Shown here: positions 7,235 through 14,857 of the stretch, piece after piece
How positions within the stretch are numbered: the stretch's first letter is position 1
Layout of the letters: each line of letters opens with the position of its first letter
Origin: Faecalibacterium prausnitzii
Lineage (GTDB): Bacteria; Bacillota; Clostridia; Oscillospirales; Ruminococcaceae
Assembly: GCF_003287405.1 (NCBI RefSeq)
Contig: NZ_PRLD01000018.1
Location: 1 to 32,426 of the forward strand
Direction of reading: 5' to 3'
DNA length: 32,426 bases
The notes under the pieces: generated by a model
Told to the model about the DNA's origin: nothing
The model's database searches: none
Seen by the model: only the letters and a program-made list of their open reading frames with translations
Program-made: the position numbers and the translations under genes

Positions 7235-7636
7235 TTAAAAAACAGCCGGAACGACTTTCTGCTGCGCTACATCGATGATGCCGTATGTATTCAGTCTGAG
7301 TTTGGGAATGACCGGAAGACTGACGAAGGCGAGGGTCATAAAGATGCCGATATCTTCCGCTACACCATGTGCCTTGAGGGCATCGTTCAGCGCCTGTATT
7401 TTCGCCGCAACGCTCTCTGCGCTTTCGGTGCTCATCAATCCGGCCACCGGAAGCGCAAGTTCTGCCACGACCTGTCCATCTGCCACAAACGCAAGTCCGC
7501 CTTTGTTTTTCCGCACAGTGTTGCCGGCCAGCATCATATCGGTATCGTTGTCCCCTGTCACGATCAGGTTATGGGAATCATGTGCGATGCTCGATGCAAC
7601 GGCTCCGCATTTCAGGCTGAAGTTCGATTTTCTCAC
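7235..7636 (-). pseudogene. Adenine deaminase C-terminal fragment
   Basis: The 133 codons match only the C-terminal domain of adenine deaminase (AdeC type, normally about 570-600 aa). Visible family features are AVASSIAHDSHNLIVTG, LPVAGLMS and FMTLAFVSLPVIPKLRL. The catalytic amidohydrolase barrel with its metal-binding His residues is absent. The open frame begins at GTG 7636, right after a candidate promoter whose -10 is TAGAAT, so a joint has removed roughly 440 residues. It is almost certainly non-functional. Full adenine deaminase would turn adenine into hypoxanthine and would fit with the purine nucleoside phosphorylase at 15.8 kb. Confidence 0.75.
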
Positions 7637-7677
7637 CTGTGGATTGGTTCTGCCATTATTCTACCACGCCTTGCCGC

Positions 7678-7766
7678 TGCGGAAAAGATGCCAGGAACAA
7701 AAATGGCCCCGGAGGGCTTGTTACAGCTCTCCGGGGCCACCTTATGTGCGTTGCGCCTTGGCGCAG
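7678..7766 (-). repeat. Terminator-bearing dispersed repeat, copy 1
   Basis: This copy is largely identical to 8942-9031. Shared blocks are TGCGGAAAAGAT, CAAAAATG, the GGAGGGCTTGTT loop, CTTATGTGCGTTG and CCTTGGCGCA. It lies directly after the alcohol dehydrogenase stop codon and contains that gene's terminator plus a small TGCGCC-TT-GGCGCA hairpin. Confidence 0.6.
7700..7738 (-). terminator. Terminator of the alcohol dehydrogenase gene
   Basis: GGCCCCGGAG (7705-7714) pairs with CTCCGGGGCC (7729-7738); on the minus strand ATTTTTGTT follows. It is canonical for an intrinsic terminator and lies 33 nt past the stop. Confidence 0.85.
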
Positions 7767-7770
7767 ACTG

Positions 7771-8805
7771 TCAGCACTCCACTGCCACCTTGATCACGCC
7801 GTCCCGTTTCTTTTCAAACAGCTCGTAGCCCTCTGCGATCCGGCGCAGGGGGTAGGTGTGGGTGATGAGCGGTTCGGTATCGATCTTGCCTTCTGCGATG
7901 AGACGCAGCGTTTCTTCACAATCGCAGCCGTCCACGCCGCCGGTCTTAAAGGTGAGGTTTTTGCCGTACATTTCCGGCAGCGGCAGGGTCTGTGCCTTAT
8001 CGTACAGCGCCACCACCGTCACAATGGCGTTGGGCCGTGCACACTCCCATGCCAGCCGGAAGGTGGAGTCTGCCCCTGCCACCTCCAGCACCACATCGGC
8101 CCCGCCGTGGTCGCTGTGGGCACGCACAAAGGCGGCGCAGTCCTCCGGCTGCACGGTAAGCACCTGCGGGTAGTGCCGACGGATGAACTGCAGGCGGCTT
8201 GCGTCCTTTTCACAGACGATGATGCGCTTGGGGCTGTGCAGCATGACGCACAGCAGCGTGCAGATGCCGGTCGGCCCTGCACCGAGGATCAGCACGGTAT
8301 CCTCGGGGGTGATTTCCGAGATGCGTGCCGCCCAAAAGCCGGTGGCCAGCACATCGCCCACCAGCAGCGCCTGCCGATCGGTAACGCCGTCCGGGATCTT
8401 GTTCAGTCCCTGATCCGCAAAGGGCACCCGGACATACTCGGCCTGCCCGCCGTCGATGCGGCAGCCCAGCGCCCAGCCGCCGTTTTGATTGGTGCAGTTG
8501 TTCACGAAGCCTTTTTTGCAGAAAAAGCACTCTCCGCAGAAGGTCTCCACGTTCACCGTCACCCGGTCGCCGGGTTTCACATTGGTCACCGCACTGCCCA
8601 CTTCTTCCACGATGCCCACCATCTCGTGCCCTACGGTGATGCCGGGCACCGCCCGGGGCACGCTGCCGTGCTTGATGTGCAGATCGCTGGAGCAGATACT
8701 GGCAAGGGTCACCTTTACAATGGCGTCCCGCTCGTGCTGCAGCACCGGCTTTGGTTTTTCCATCAGGGCAAACGTTCCCTCTGAAACATAGGTATAGGTC
8801 AGCAT
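7771..8805 (-). CDS. Zinc-dependent medium-chain alcohol dehydrogenase
   Basis: This is a 344-aa MDR-family dehydrogenase. The start is at ATG 8805, with GGAGGG upstream. Catalytic zinc ligands are C38, H60 and E61 (SICSSDLH, VGHE). The structural zinc lobe is C90, C93, C96 and C104 (FCGECFFCKKGFVNNC). A Rossmann motif, LILGAGPTGIC, near residue 170 binds NAD(P)H. It is cytoplasmic and oxidises or reduces a secondary alcohol or polyol. The closest groups are threonine/sorbitol dehydrogenase-like enzymes, and the substrate cannot be fixed. It is monocistronic, with its own terminator and a likely promoter around 8925. Confidence 0.88.
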   Translation of the reverse strand: MLTYTYVSEGTFALMEKPKPVLQHERDAIVKVTLASICSSDLHIKHGSVPRAVPGITVGHEMVGIVEEVGSAVTNVKPGDRVTVNVETFCGECFFCKKGFVNNCTNQNGGWALGCRIDGGQAEYVRVPFADQGLNKIPDGVTDRQALLVGDVLATGFWAARISEITPEDTVLILGAGPTGICTLLCVMLHSPKRIIVCEKDASRLQFIRRHYPQVLTVQPEDCAAFVRAHSDHGGADVVLEVAGADSTFRLAWECARPNAIVTVVALYDKAQTLPLPEMYGKNLTFKTGGVDGCDCEETLRLIAEGKIDTEPLITHTYPLRRIAEGYELFEKKRDGVIKVAVEC

Positions 8806-8922
8806 GCTTATTCCCTCCATGCGCTTTGATCTTTCCGAACGGAGTATACCGCAAAAGCCAGCCGCTCTCCCGGCTCACAGGATATAGTGAGGTACCTCCA
8901 TAAATTCTGAGTTGCTGTTCTC

Positions 8923-8931
8923 AGTATACCA
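8923..8931 (-). promoter_or_regulatory. Candidate extended -10 promoter for the alcohol dehydrogenase
   Basis: The minus strand reads TGGTATACT, an extended -10, with only a weak -35 (TTTTCC). A second TATACT lies at 8848-8843, nearer the gene. Either could be used. Confidence 0.35.
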
Positions 8932-8941
8932 TGGTTTTCCC

Positions 8942-9031
8942 TTGCGGAAAAGATAGCGAAACAAAAATGCCCCCGGAGGGCTTGTTGCGGCTCTCCGGGG
9001 GCATCTTATGTGCGTTGTGCCTTGGCGCACA
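8942..9031 (-). repeat. Terminator-bearing dispersed repeat, copy 2
   Basis: This is the second copy of the module described at 7678-7766, located directly after the hsp20 stop. Stem changes between the copies keep pairing (GGCCCCGGAG versus GCCCCCGGAG with matching arms), so the hairpin is conserved. Confidence 0.6.
8958..9003 (-). terminator. Terminator of hsp20
   Basis: TGCCCCCGGAG (8968-8978) pairs with CTCCGGGGGCA (8993-9003); the minus strand continues TTTTTGTTTCG. Confidence 0.85.
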
Positions 9032-9041
9032 CGGTCGGCAT

Positions 9042-9506
9042 TTACTCGATCTCAATCAGATTCGGGTTCTCAGGCAAAGCCTTCGTCTGCTGAGGAGCAG
9101 GCAGCTCGACGTGCAGGACGCCATCCTCGAACTTTGCGTGGATGTCTTCTTTCTTCACATCGCCCACGTAGAAACTGCGCGCGCAGGTGCCGGAGAAGGA
9201 TTCGCGCCGCAGATAGCGGCCCTTCTGATCCTTTTCGTCGCTGCTGTGGCTGCGCACTGCCTGAATGGTCAGGTAGCCGTCGTTCAGATCCATCTGAACG
9301 TCTTCCTTCTTGCAGCCCGGCAGGTCAACCGCTACTTCGTAGCCGTTGTCCGTCTGTTTGACATCGGTCTTCATCATGTTTGCACCGCGCTTACCAAAGG
9401 TATCACGAGCCTCACGGTTCATCATACGTTCCAGTGCAGCGTCATTCCAGAACGGATCGAAGAAATCATCGAACAGGTTTTCATGGAAAACAGTCGGCAT
9501 AAGCAT
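9042..9506 (-). CDS. hsp20: Hsp20/alpha-crystallin small heat-shock protein
   Basis: This 154-aa protein has an acidic/aromatic N-terminal arm (FDDFFDPFWND). An alpha-crystallin domain spans about residues 44-145, including VAVDLPGCKKEDVQMDLNDG and FEDGVLHVELP. A C-terminal IxI-type anchor (LIEIE) lies at the very end. It is an ATP-independent holdase chaperone that forms oligomers in the cytoplasm. GGAGG lies 8 nt before the ATG. A consensus promoter overlapped by a CIRCE-like element lies at 9626-9668, so expression is probably HrcA-controlled. A structured 113-nt leader precedes the gene. Confidence 0.92.
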   Translation of the reverse strand: MLMPTVFHENLFDDFFDPFWNDAALERMMNREARDTFGKRGANMMKTDVKQTDNGYEVAVDLPGCKKEDVQMDLNDGYLTIQAVRSHSSDEKDQKGRYLRRESFSGTCARSFYVGDVKKEDIHAKFEDGVLHVELPAPQQTKALPENPNLIEIE

Positions 9507-9538
9507 AAATCATTCCTCCAATCCCGGCGTTCGGGTCG

Positions 9539-9607
9539 GGGCAAAAAATCTGAAGCGTCCATTCAGAAGGGCTTTCCGGGGAGCCTTGCGGTTCTCCTTT
9601 TGCCCTT
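9539..9607 (-). promoter_or_regulatory. Structured hsp20 leader with competing hairpins
   Basis: In the leader RNA GGGCAAAA (9605-9598) can pair with TTTTGCCC (9546-9539), while overlapping AAGGGC (9607-9602) can pair with GCCCTT (9572-9567). These exclude each other. A 6-bp hairpin TCTGAA/TTCAGA with TTTTTT directly after it looks like a weak terminator. This is an attenuator or thermosensor candidate only. Confidence 0.35.
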
Positions 9608-9625
9608 CCTCCTGAGCACGCCACT

Positions 9626-9654
9626 GTTATAGCACCGTTCATTAGCAGTGTCAA
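9626..9654 (-). promoter_or_regulatory. Sigma-A promoter of hsp20
   Basis: On the minus strand TTGACA (9654-9649), 17 bp, then TATAAC (9631-9626). The -35 lies inside the CIRCE-like dyad. Confidence 0.8.
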
Positions 9655-9668
9655 TAGAAGAGTGCTAA
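9642..9668. promoter_or_regulatory. CIRCE-like HrcA operator
   Basis: TTAGCAGTG, a 9-bp spacer, then GAGTGCTAA. CIRCE is TTAGCACTC-N9-GAGTGCTAA, so one arm is perfect, the other has two mismatches and the spacing is exact. It overlaps the -35 of hsp20. Confidence 0.7.
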
Positions 9669-9743
9669 AATTCATGAAAGAATAACACTTTTATAAAATC
9701 CTATGCAATCTTTTTGAAATTCAGTCGTATCATCGTGTTTTTA

Positions 9744-10010
9744 TTATTTCTGCCGGTACATCGGCGTAGACCGATATTTCATGCCGTTGTCCGGGACGAT
9801 GACCACGATGTTCTTTCCCTGATTCTCCGGTCTGCGGCCCACCTGCACCGCTGCGTGCAAAGCCGCTGCTGCCGATGTGCCCAGAAACAATCCTTCCGCC
9901 CGCAGCACCTCATGGGCCGTTTCGTAGGCTTCCTCGGTGCGGACATTGATGCACGCATCGCTCCAGTCTGGCCGCAGATAGTCGGAAAGTGCGCTTTCCA
10001 GCACATCATA
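9744..10010 (-). pseudogene. Cysteine synthase C-terminal fragment
   Basis: About 89 codons match the C-terminal end of the PLP-dependent cysteine synthase / cystathionine beta-synthase family. Features are GLFLGTSAAAALHAA (the usual G-L-x-G-x-S-S-G-A-A stretch), RRPENQGKNIVVIVPDNG and YRSTPMY near the end. The PLP lysine and N-terminal two thirds are missing. Beyond about 10010 the sequence changes to plus-strand mobile-element coding DNA, so the gene was cut by element insertion. It is non-functional. Confidence 0.75.
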
Positions 10011-10011
10011 C

Positions 10012-10113
10012 ATGAAGCTCAACGGCGAACATATCCGCTTTGTGCTGGATGGCCTGCGGGAGAACACAACCCGCGTCCGCAACATCAAGCAGTACCTACG
10101 GGCTATTCTGTTT
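10012..10113 (+). pseudogene. C-terminal remnant of a DUF6017-type replication protein
   Basis: Thirty-four codons reading LNGEHIRFVLDGLREN, then TTRVRNIKQYLRAILF, look like the C-terminal tail of the replisome-organiser-like DUF6017 proteins carried by clostridial conjugative elements. The remainder of that protein is absent and the frame runs on without a stop into the ABC transporter gene. It marks the left end of the mobile-element scar. The family call is from pattern memory. Confidence 0.5.
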
Positions 10114-10120
10114 TCGGGAA

Positions 10121-10140
10121 TCTTTATGAAATCTTCAAAA
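10121..10140 (+). promoter_or_regulatory. Response-regulator box candidate before the immunity operon
   Basis: TCTTTATGAAATCTTCAAAA recurs with one change at 14858-14877. A TAGAAT -10 lies 20 nt downstream (10160-10165) and there is no good -35, as expected for an activated promoter. It is probably the binding site of the neighbouring OmpR-type regulator. Confidence 0.55.
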
Positions 10141-10185
10141 TTGCCCGGTATGCTATCCGTAGAATCAAAGAAAGGACTTGATTAT

Positions 10186-10890
10186 ATGGATATGATTTTG
10201 AAAACGACTGACCTCTGCAAAAATTTCAAGGGGCAAATGGCGGTAAACAATGTGTCACTGAACATCCGGCGCAACTCGGTTTATGGTCTGCTGGGGCCGA
10301 ATGGGGCTGGCAAATCCACGATCTTAAAAATGCTCACCGGCATTTTGCGCCCCACATCGGGAAGCATCGAGTTTGACGGCCACCCGTGGAATCGGAATGA
10401 TCTGGAGCATATCGGTGCTTTGATTGAGATGCCCCCGCTTTACGAAAATCTGACTGCATACGAAAATCTCAAAGTCAGAACTACATTGCTCGGCCTGGAC
10501 GATGCACGAATTAACGAGGTATTGCAAATTGTCCAGCTCACGAATACCGGCAAGAAACGGGCCGGGCAGTTTTCTCTTGGTATGAAGCAGCGGCTTGGTA
10601 TTGCTATTGCATTGCTGAACAGTCCCCAGCTTTTGATTCTGGATGAACCGACTAACGGCCTTGACCCTTTAGGGATTGAGGAACTTCGAGAGTTAATTCG
10701 CTCTTTTCCCTGCAAAGGGATTACAGTTATTTTGTCCAGCCATATTCTGTCAGAAGTCCAGCAGATTGCAGATCATGTGGGTATCATTGCTGGCGGCGTC
10801 CTTGGATATGAGGGAGAGCTTCGCGCCGGTGAAGATTTGGAACAACTCTTTATGGATGTTGTTCGCAGAAATGGTAAGGAGGGATATTAA
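10186..10890 (+). CDS. Lantibiotic-immunity ABC transporter ATP-binding protein (LanF type)
   Basis: This is a 234-aa ATPase. The start is ATG 10186, with AAAGGA 9 nt upstream; the much longer open frame from 10012 is the DUF6017 remnant. Walker A GPNGAGKST is at residues 37-45, the Q-loop region follows, the signature variant is SLGMKQRLG and Walker B is LLILDEPTNGLDP. LanFEG exporters drive lantibiotics off the membrane to protect the cell. The gene is directly followed by two permeases, a NisI/SpaI-like lipoprotein and a two-component system. No lantibiotic structural or modification gene is present, so this is a resistance rather than a production cassette. Confidence 0.9.
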   Translation: MDMILKTTDLCKNFKGQMAVNNVSLNIRRNSVYGLLGPNGAGKSTILKMLTGILRPTSGSIEFDGHPWNRNDLEHIGALIEMPPLYENLTAYENLKVRTTLLGLDDARINEVLQIVQLTNTGKKRAGQFSLGMKQRLGIAIALLNSPQLLILDEPTNGLDPLGIEELRELIRSFPCKGITVILSSHILSEVQQIADHVGIIAGGVLGYEGELRAGEDLEQLFMDVVRRNGKEGY

Positions 10891-11637
10891 ATGGAGATGG
10901 CATATATTCAGGCAGAGAACCTAAAGCATAAGAGAACTTTCACAAAAACGCTGATCGTTCTGGCCCCGTTTGTAACTGCGCTTATGAACTTTTTTGCCCC
11001 TCTTTGGTTCCAGCTCAATTCTTATAATTGGTGGTATATCCTGCTTTATCCTGGATTCCTTACGCTCACCTGTGCCTTGATTGAACAGCGGGATAATGGC
11101 AAACTAAAATATCGTGCCGTTGCTTCATTGCCTGTTTCGCAGAACAAAGTCTGGAAAGCAAAAATTGGAGTGGCCGGTATTTACTCCTGTGTGGGGAATT
11201 TCATTTTCCTGGCGCTAAATCTGTTGGGCGGTTTTGCAATATTAGTTATCAACGAAATTCCCCTGACAATCGGAATTTGGCAGGCTGCGGCCGGAACAGC
11301 TTGTATTGTCATTGCAAGCCTATGGGAAGTTCCGCTGTGCTTATGGTTATCAAAAAAAGTTGGTATCTTTGTCACGGTTATTCTTAATGCCGGACTTGGA
11401 AGCGTTTTAGGGATTTTCACGGCTACAACCTCTTTGTGGATGATCTGTCCGTATAGCTGGGTGCCGCATCTTATGATTTCCGTGTTAGGTATTTTGCCTA
11501 ATGGTGAGCCGGTTGCAGATCAGAGTACGGCAATGGCATTTTGGATGATTATACTTGTATTGGTCATTTCGCTGGCCTGGTTTGCGGCGCTGTCATTTTT
11601 AACTGCAAGATGGTTTGAGAAAAAGGAGGTGGGGTAA
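10891..11637 (+). CDS. Lantibiotic-immunity ABC transporter permease (LanE/MutE type)
   Basis: This 248-aa integral membrane protein has about six hydrophobic segments. The N-terminus AYIQAENLKHKRTFTKTLIVLAPFVTALMNFF is typical of EpiE/MutE-type permeases. It starts right after the ATPase stop, with AAGGAGGG as ribosome binding site. It should form the membrane part of the exporter with the next gene's product. Low GC and codon use match the rest of the cassette and differ from the flanking chromosomal genes. Confidence 0.85.
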   Translation: MEMAYIQAENLKHKRTFTKTLIVLAPFVTALMNFFAPLWFQLNSYNWWYILLYPGFLTLTCALIEQRDNGKLKYRAVASLPVSQNKVWKAKIGVAGIYSCVGNFIFLALNLLGGFAILVINEIPLTIGIWQAAAGTACIVIASLWEVPLCLWLSKKVGIFVTVILNAGLGSVLGIFTATTSLWMICPYSWVPHLMISVLGILPNGEPVADQSTAMAFWMIILVLVISLAWFAALSFLTARWFEKKEVG

Positions 11638-11639
11638 CT

Positions 11640-12383
11640 ATGGTATCTGTGGTTCGCTGCTGGAAAGCAGAATATCAGAAGTGTAAACATAGCATTTTGC
11701 TCTATATGCACAGCATGATTCCAATTATATGTGCGGCGATTTTTGCGGGTTACTATCATATGTCCAGATGGGAACTGGCAACCAAAATCAGTGCCTATCT
11801 GGAAGTGCTGGCCGTTGCGTTCCCGTTTCTGATCGGCATTATTGTGGGCCTGGTTGTTCAGATCGAAAATCAGGCCGGGCATTATCAGCTTTTGTTGGGA
11901 ACAATCCCATCTCGCACGGCAACGTATATTGGTAAACTTGGTTTTCTGATGATCTGTGCTTTTGGCGCAACATTTTTAGCGTTAGGAACATTCGCTGCAC
12001 TATATAGGGGTGCTCCGGCAAGCCTTTACCTGAAAGCAGGGATTCTATTGTTGATTACCATGCTTCCCATTTACCTGATTCATTTGTTTGTGGGAATGAG
12101 CTTCGGAAAAGGTGCATCTATGGGATTGGGAATTGCAGGGAGTTTAATAGCTGCCCTTATGATAACAGGGCTTGGTGACGCTACATGGAAATATATTCCC
12201 TGGGCCTGGGGCGTTCGTGCTATGGATTACACTGTGCTTGCATGGGATAGCCCCCAACTGTATGCACAGGTAAAAACCGATTTTTTCAGCGGTATGATTA
12301 TTTCTGTATGCTGCACTGTTTGTCTGCTGATTGCCAGTTTGGTTTGGTTTCATGGTTGGGAGGGAGGTAAAAACGGTGAATAA
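11640..12383 (+). CDS. Lantibiotic-immunity ABC transporter permease (LanG/MutG type)
   Basis: This 247-aa membrane protein has about six hydrophobic segments. It begins with a short amphipathic lead (VRCWKAEYQKCKHSILLYMHSMIPI) as in MutG/EpiG permeases. It starts 2 nt after the previous stop with AAAGGAGGTG upstream. It is the second permease of the FEG exporter. Its stop overlaps the GTG start of the lipoprotein gene by 8 nt, so the two are coupled. Confidence 0.85.
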   Translation: MVSVVRCWKAEYQKCKHSILLYMHSMIPIICAAIFAGYYHMSRWELATKISAYLEVLAVAFPFLIGIIVGLVVQIENQAGHYQLLLGTIPSRTATYIGKLGFLMICAFGATFLALGTFAALYRGAPASLYLKAGILLLITMLPIYLIHLFVGMSFGKGASMGLGIAGSLIAALMITGLGDATWKYIPWAWGVRAMDYTVLAWDSPQLYAQVKTDFFSGMIISVCCTVCLLIASLVWFHGWEGGKNGE

Positions 12384-12753
12384 AAAGTGCCTGTTTGCCG
12401 TGGTAATTGTGCTTGTAAGTCTTATATGCTTATCGGCCTGCGGTGCGCTCCGCGATACCGCCGATAAAAATAAGGCGTTAAATGAATCTCTGCCGTATTA
12501 TGAGCTGAACGCCGCAAACTATGATGAAATTTCATATAACGGCCTGACATATACCATAACGGATGAATGTCTTGAAATGTCAGAACTGCAAGAAGAAATC
12601 GGGCAGGTATCGAAACGCTTCAAAAATGTGGCGGGGGAAGATTTCAGTTACGGCTACGTTTACAGTATTGTGGATGTGGATATAAGCAATGCCGTAGCTG
12701 TAAATATCAACAATGAATATCGGAAAGCTGACATTAAAAATAATGATGAGTAA
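12376..12753 (+). CDS. NisI/SpaI-like lantibiotic immunity lipoprotein
   Basis: This 125-aa lipoprotein starts at GTG 12376, with GGGAGG upstream. The signal is K3-K4, a hydrophobic core and lipobox LSAC, with C22 as the lipidated Cys. The mature part contains VDIDISN-like and AVAVNINNEYRKA sections similar to the SpaI/NisI single domain. Such lipoproteins sit on the outer face of the membrane and bind the lantibiotic or shield lipid II. They cooperate with LanFEG exporters, as the operon order here suggests. The reading frame from 12331 that includes extra N-terminal residues would destroy the signal peptide and is rejected. Confidence 0.75.
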   Translation: MNKKCLFAVVIVLVSLICLSACGALRDTADKNKALNESLPYYELNAANYDEISYNGLTYTITDECLEMSELQEEIGQVSKRFKNVAGEDFSYGYVYSIVDVDISNAVAVNINNEYRKADIKNNDE

Positions 12754-12764
12754 CCTCGACAATG

Positions 12765-12773
12765 TGGTATAAT
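12765..12773 (+). promoter_or_regulatory. Extended -10 promoter of the two-component system
   Basis: TGTGGTATAAT contains a perfect TATAAT (12768-12773) with an upstream TGG. The -35 is poor. It lies just after the lipoprotein stop, so regulator and kinase can be transcribed independently of the exporter. Confidence 0.5.
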
Positions 12774-12791
12774 GGGGCGGGAGGTGATTTT

Positions 12792-13454
12792 TTGGCCCAC
12801 TTACTTGTAGTTGACGATGAAGTTTCTATCTTGGAATTGATTAAGAACAGTTTGGGGAAAGATGGATATTTGATAACAGTCTGTCAAAATGCGGATGATG
12901 TAGACATCAAAAAGCTGCATTTCTATGACCTCATTCTTTTGGATGTGATGATGCCTGGCACAGACGGGTTTGAGTTTTGCAAACAGATCAGGAATATGGT
13001 AGACTGCCCGATTCTCTTTCTGACCGCAAAGACATTAGAGGAAGATATATTGTTTGGATTGGGCATCGGTGCGGATGATTATATTACGAAACCTTTTCGT
13101 ATTCAGGAGCTTCGCGCCCGTGTCGCGGCACATTTACGCAGAGAAAAAAGGGAGCATCACAGCACACTTTCATTTGAGCCTGATATAAGATTTGACCTTT
13201 CCGCAAAGGTACTGTATGTTTCAGAACAGCCGGTTCCCCTTACCAAAAGCGAGTATTCAATCTGTGAATACCTTGCGAAAAACCGGGGACAGGTTTTTGC
13301 AAAAGAACAAATCTATGAAGCCGTTTTCGGGTTTGATGGAATAGGCGATAACTCTACGATCTCAACGCATATAAAAAATATTCGTGCGAAATTGGAGCAT
13401 TTCAAAATAAGTCCGATCAGCACCGTATGGGGGATAGGATATAAATGGGAGTGA
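12792..13454 (+). CDS. OmpR-family response regulator of the immunity cassette
   Basis: This is a 220-aa regulator. The start is assigned to TTG 12792, with GGGAGGTG 5-7 nt upstream; the upstream ATG frame overlaps a promoter and ribosome binding site. The receiver domain has D8-D9, phosphoacceptor D51 (LILLDVMMPGTDG), the LTAK Thr and the TKPF Lys. A winged-helix DNA-binding domain follows (about 125-220, ending STVWGIGYKWE). It resembles NisR/SpaR/VanR regulators. The next gene starts inside its last codons. The repeat at 10121 and 14858 is its probable binding site. Confidence 0.9.
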   Translation: MAHLLVVDDEVSILELIKNSLGKDGYLITVCQNADDVDIKKLHFYDLILLDVMMPGTDGFEFCKQIRNMVDCPILFLTAKTLEEDILFGLGIGADDYITKPFRIQELRARVAAHLRREKREHHSTLSFEPDIRFDLSAKVLYVSEQPVPLTKSEYSICEYLAKNRGQVFAKEQIYEAVFGFDGIGDNSTISTHIKNIRAKLEHFKISPISTVWGIGYKWE

Positions 13455-14809
13455 AAAAGAAACCTACATTGAAAATATTGTTTCGCCAGTTTGCTATCTC
13501 CCTCATTGTCATGCTGGTAGCGGCAATTATTGTCCCTTCTGGTTTGGAGGGACTTGCTGTAAATGCTGGATTAGCTACAAGAGCAAATCTAAGTGAATTG
13601 CAGGTAAAAGAGATCATTCCAACGCTGACGATTGCCCCGGATATTACAAAGGTTGTGATTCCACAGGGATGCGGCTACTTAATTCTGGACAAGAACTTTA
13701 ATGAGCTTTACAGCAATATGGACGATGATGAAAAAGAAATTGCCCTGCTGTACGCAAAGGGAGAATATATTGAATATGCTACGGGGAGGCAGTTTGCACT
13801 TGTTGTCCGGGAAAACGAATTTTGCGTTTTAAGGTATTATATTGGTTCTCAATTTACAGTGTCATGGCTACCGGAATATTTTCCATCTCCTGACACGCTT
13901 GCGCTTATCCTGATGGCTGTAAATTCGCTGCTGGTCATTATCATACTGACCGCCAGATTTGCTAAGAACCTGCGTACACAACTGGCCCCGCTTTTTGAAG
14001 CAACTGCGGAGGTTTCAAAGCAAAACCTTGATTTTGAAGTAGGACACGCCAAAATCAAAGAGTTTGAAGATGTCCTTGCATCTTTTTCAGATATGAAAGA
14101 TAATCTGAAAATTTCGTTAGAACGGCAATGGAAAACCGAACAGACACAGAAAGAGCAAATCGCCGCGCTTGCCCATGATTTGAAAACGCCTCTGACGGTT
14201 ATTCAAGGAAATGCTGATTTACTCACAGAAACAAATCTTGATGATGAGCAACGATTATACGCTGGTTACGTCGTGGAAAGCTCCGGCCAGATGCAGTCAT
14301 ATATTCAAACCCTGATTGATATATCACGGGCGGCGGTTGGTTATCAGCTCCATATTGAAAGTATAGACTTGCCAGCGTTCATGCAGCACTTGTTCGGTTA
14401 TATGGAATCACTATGCCGGACAAAAGAAATCCGGCTGCAAATGAATACTGTTTCACTCCCTCAAATGCTGAAATTTGATAGGGTGCTGATAGAACGTGCT
14501 ATTATGAATGTTATCAGTAATGGGCTGGACTACTCCCCGCAAGGCGGAACGCTTTATGTGGATGTTCAGAGTAACAACGGTTTCGTGGAAATTTCAGTCA
14601 CAGACGAGGGAACGGGGTTTTCTAAAGAGGCATTATGCCACGCACAGGAACGGTTCTATATGGGCGATCAAAGCCGCAATTCAAAGTTACACTTTGGTAT
14701 GGGTCTATATATTACAAATTCGATTATGGAACAACATAATGGTCAGCTTATTTTAGAAAATTCAAAAGAAACCGGCGGCGCAAAGGTTACTATGAAACTT
14801 CCTTGCTGA
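13445..14809 (+). CDS. Sensor histidine kinase of the immunity cassette
   Basis: This 454-aa membrane kinase overlaps the regulator gene by 10 nt. An N-terminal membrane helix (about 14-33), an extracytoplasmic sensor of roughly 120 residues and a second helix (about 152-172) are followed by a HAMP-like linker. The H-box AALAHDLKTPLT has H244 as phosphoacceptor. The N-box (MNVISNGLDYS), a G1-type motif (DEGTGFS) and the G2-type GMGLYI follow. The large extracellular loop fits NisK-type kinases that sense the peptide itself rather than the BceS type. It should phosphorylate the regulator encoded upstream. Confidence 0.9.
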   Translation: MGVKKKPTLKILFRQFAISLIVMLVAAIIVPSGLEGLAVNAGLATRANLSELQVKEIIPTLTIAPDITKVVIPQGCGYLILDKNFNELYSNMDDDEKEIALLYAKGEYIEYATGRQFALVVRENEFCVLRYYIGSQFTVSWLPEYFPSPDTLALILMAVNSLLVIIILTARFAKNLRTQLAPLFEATAEVSKQNLDFEVGHAKIKEFEDVLASFSDMKDNLKISLERQWKTEQTQKEQIAALAHDLKTPLTVIQGNADLLTETNLDDEQRLYAGYVVESSGQMQSYIQTLIDISRAAVGYQLHIESIDLPAFMQHLFGYMESLCRTKEIRLQMNTVSLPQMLKFDRVLIERAIMNVISNGLDYSPQGGTLYVDVQSNNGFVEISVTDEGTGFSKEALCHAQERFYMGDQSRNSKLHFGMGLYITNSIMEQHNGQLILENSKETGGAKVTMKLPC

Positions 14810-14823
14810 TTTTCCGATAGTGT

Positions 14824-14853
14824 AATGGACGTCTTTTATGTCCGTCCATTTTT
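14824..14853 (+). terminator. Terminator of the immunity cassette
   Basis: AATGGACG (14824-14831) pairs with CGTCCATT (14843-14850), followed by TTTC, 15 nt beyond the kinase stop. Confidence 0.7.
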
Positions 14854-14857
14854 CAAA

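Noticed and set aside
7639-8784. 381-codon plus-strand frame
   Set aside because: It is a shadow of the alcohol dehydrogenase gene and starts inside the terminator region of that gene.
9481-9675. 64-codon minus-strand frame over the hsp20 leader
   Set aside because: It would start upstream of the promoter and consist of untranslated leader; the start lacks a ribosome binding site.
10012-10185. N-terminal extension of the LanF ATPase
   Set aside because: The extra residues match a conjugative-element protein tail and include the promoter region; ATG 10186 has a proper ribosome binding site.
12762-12791. ATG start for the response regulator at 12762
   Set aside because: This segment contains a TATAAT box and the GGGAGGTG ribosome binding site; TTG 12792 fits the family N-terminus.
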